A stretch of 7,458 nt of DNA, taken from contig SLGS01000007.1 in the NCBI GenBank assembly GCA_007136565.1, positions 1-7,458 on the forward strand, read 5' to 3'. The position numbers and the translations under genes are program-made. The notes beneath the pieces are model-generated. The model was not told the DNA's origin. It made no database searches and saw nothing but the letters and a program-made list of their open reading frames with translations. This stretch comes from Clostridia bacterium (lineage in GTDB: Bacteria > Bacillota > Sulfobacillia > SLMV01). Below, piece by piece: positions 6,442 to 7,458 of the stretch (positions are counted from its first letter, which is position 1; each line of letters opens with the position of its first letter).

Positions 6442-6513
6442 CTTCGCCATCGAGCCCCTTCCTGCCTCCGCCCGTGGGCAAACCCGGGTGGATTGGGCGA
6501 AGGCCATGGATCC

Positions 6514-6576
6514 GGGGCATCGCCGTGCTTGGAGGTATTGGGAGAAGCGTCCAGAATGCCCCTTGGTGGCGATGCC
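6514..6576 (+). repeat. Inverted repeat with two alternative partners upstream of the regulator gene
   Basis: The arm GGGGCATCGCC (6514-6524) can pair through its first seven bases with ATGCCCC (6556-6562), or through its last nine with GGCGATGCC (6568-6576). The two pairings share bases and exclude each other. The block lies 42 bases upstream of the ATG at 6618. It may be an mRNA leader structure, paired protein-binding sites, or chance in GC-rich DNA. Confidence 0.35.
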
Positions 6577-6604
6577 AGCGGAGGCGCGAAGACGGCAGAA
6601 GGTT

Positions 6605-6612
6605 GGAGGAGG
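6605..6612 (+). promoter_or_regulatory. Ribosome binding site of RpiR-family regulator gene
   Basis: GGAGGAGG lies 5 nt before the ATG at 6618. It is the strongest Shine-Dalgarno site in the window and fixes the start of the regulator. Confidence 0.75.
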
Positions 6613-6617
6613 ACCAC

Positions 6618-7458
6618 ATGGGAGATCCCCGATACGAGAGCGCGCGGGTTCTTGAGTTGGTTCGAAGGGAATACCCGTCCCTGACCCCGGGGTTTACGAA
6701 GGTGGCCGATTACCTACTGGAGAACCACCGGGAAGCCGCCTTCCTGACCGCGGCCGACCTGGCCCGCCGCTCGGGCGTGAGCGAGTCCGTCGTGGTGCGC
6801 TTCGCCGCACACCTGGGTTACGCGGGTTATCCCCAACTCCTCGGGGACCTCAGGGATTTGCTCCGCAGTGAGCTGGACGCCAACGGATCCGCTCATCGTC
6901 CCGACGAGGGGTCCCTGGGTCCGCACCTCGAACACGATGAACTGTTCCGCCGCGTGCTCCGGCGGGACGCCTCCAACCTCCAGGGCACGGCGGATCATCC
7001 GGCCAACCGGGCCATCGGTCGCGCCGTGGATGCCCTGTTGGCCGCCGACTCCGTCTATTGCGTTGGCATGCGGGGGCTGAACAACCTGGCCGGGCTCATG
7101 GGTTTCCTCCTCAACATGGCCGGCGTACCCACCCACGTCATAACCCTCGGGGACGCCACGATGTTCCAGCAGCTAAACCGCATTCACGCCGAGGACGTCC
7201 TGGTTACCTTCGCCTTCCACCGGTACACGAAGAGGACGACGCGGGCCCTGGAACTGGCCCGCGAGGCGGGGGCTACCACCGTGGTGGTCACGGATTCGTT
7301 GGCATCTCCGGCGGCGGGGGTCGCCGACGTGGTCCTCCTGGCGTCCGTGGAGACCGAGGCCTTCTTCAACTCCTACTGCGCCGCCGTGGGGATCATAAAT
7401 GCCTTGGTGATCTCTTGCGCCGTCAGGGATCCAGACCGATGCGAGGAGTCCCTTCGCC
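6618..7458 (+). CDS. MurR/RpiR-family transcriptional regulator (3' end beyond window)
   Basis: An open frame of 280 codons from ATG 6618 with no stop before the right edge, so the C-terminus is missing, probably by a few tens of residues at most. Residues about 20-85 form the RpiR-type HTH domain: LTPGFTKVADYLLEN, then LTAADLARRSGVSESVVVRFAAHLGYAGYPQLLGDLR, with the characteristic VVRFA-LG-GYP recognition region. Residues about 130-270 form a SIS domain: ADSVYCVGMRGLNNLAGLMGF, DVLVTFAFHRYTKRTTRALELA, GATTVVVTDSLASPAAGVADVVLLA and VETEAFFNSYCAAVGIINALV. Such proteins bind operator DNA and sense a small ligand, classically a sugar phosphate, through the SIS domain. Here the usual Ser residues of the ligand loops are replaced (GMRGLNNLA, FAFHRY), so the ligand may not be a sugar phosphate. 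Its divergent position makes it the likely local regulator of the amidohydrolase operon, as repressor or activator. Confidence 0.93.
   Translation, partial: MGDPRYESARVLELVRREYPSLTPGFTKVADYLLENHREAAFLTAADLARRSGVSESVVVRFAAHLGYAGYPQLLGDLRDLLRSELDANGSAHRPDEGSLGPHLEHDELFRRVLRRDASNLQGTADHPANRAIGRAVDALLAADSVYCVGMRGLNNLAGLMGFLLNMAGVPTHVITLGDATMFQQLNRIHAEDVLVTFAFHRYTKRTTRALELAREAGATTVVVTDSLASPAAGVADVVLLASVETEAFFNSYCAAVGIINALVISCAVRDPDRCEESLR

Larger units (their letters stand above)
6371..6617. promoter_or_regulatory. Divergent intergenic control region
   Basis: These 247 bases separate the amidohydrolase operon from the divergent RpiR-type gene and must contain both promoters. The only AT-rich patch is about 6411-6446. 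It includes AATAAA at 6415-6420 (TTTATT on the minus strand, a 4/6 match to a -10 box), but no convincing -35 box is found at normal spacing. The same patch holds the small inverted repeat AATG-TTT-CATT (6431-6441), a possible operator half-site pair. A palindromic ACCCGGGT occurs at 6482-6489. Nearer the regulator, GGCATCGCC (6516-6524) is repeated inverted as GGCGATGCC (6568-6576). The direction of control by the neighbouring regulator is inferred from gene arrangement only. Confidence 0.6.

Noticed and set aside
6481..6490. ACCCGGGT palindrome in the divergent region
   Set aside because: Short, GC-only self-complementary sequences are frequent in this base composition, and no second copy is seen; not enough for a separate operator call.
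6300..6617. Minus-strand open frame across the divergent intergenic region
   Set aside because: It overlaps the amidohydrolase start region in another frame, has no good ribosome binding site and no recognisable motif; the region is better explained as control DNA.
6714..7136. Minus-strand open frame inside the regulator gene
   Set aside because: The plus-strand frame here carries a complete HTH and most of a SIS domain; the antisense frame is a shadow.

Overview
The window comes from a GC-rich bacterium whose genes carry strong purine-rich Shine-Dalgarno sites (GGGGAG, GGAGG, GAGGAGG). Some starts appear to be TTG. ATA and AGG codons are tolerated despite the high GC, which argues mildly against typical Actinomycetota or Pseudomonadota and would fit a Chloroflexota- or Synergistota-like genome. 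No marker gene is present, so the taxonomy is a guess.

Layout. At the left edge (2-103, + strand) is the last 33 codons of what looks like an M20/AbgB-type amidohydrolase, followed by a strong hairpin terminator (153-184) that also sits just beyond the end of a convergent minus-strand gene. Five minus-strand genes then fill 191-6370. In transcription order they are: an imidazolonepropionase/prolidase-like metal-dependent amidohydrolase (6370-5120), a DegT/DnrJ/EryC1/StrS PLP aminotransferase (5095-3914), an uncharacterised TIM-barrel glycosidase-like protein with a Cys-x-Cys-x2-Cys cluster (3847-2369), a Gfo/Idh/MocA oxidoreductase (2216-1143) and an alpha/beta hydrolase (1099-191). The first two are tightly spaced. 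A hairpin overlaps the second gene's stop codon, and a terminator-like hairpin after the third gene may split the run into a three-gene and a two-gene unit. A divergent gene at 6618 runs off the right edge and encodes a MurR/RpiR-family regulator (HTH plus SIS domain). The 247-base region between it and the operon is the obvious control region.

How the genes may work together. The set reads as a small catabolic or modification cluster: hydrolases for C-N and C-O or ester/C-C bonds, an NAD(P)-dependent sugar or cyclitol-type oxidoreductase, a keto-sugar/amine transaminase and a sugar-hydrolase-like barrel, under a local regulator. An aminated or amidated sugar- or cyclitol-like compound is a reasonable guess at the substrate, but nothing in the sequence fixes it, and I do not recognise the cluster as a described pathway. 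Several members have non-consensus residues at positions usually important in their families: the alpha/beta hydrolase acid, the oxidoreductase Asp, the aminotransferase Gln/His and the regulator's phosphosugar Ser. These hint at unusual substrates and are recorded as findings.

No RNA genes, mobile elements, CRISPR arrays or integration signatures were seen. Long open frames antisense to the real genes are GC-driven shadows.
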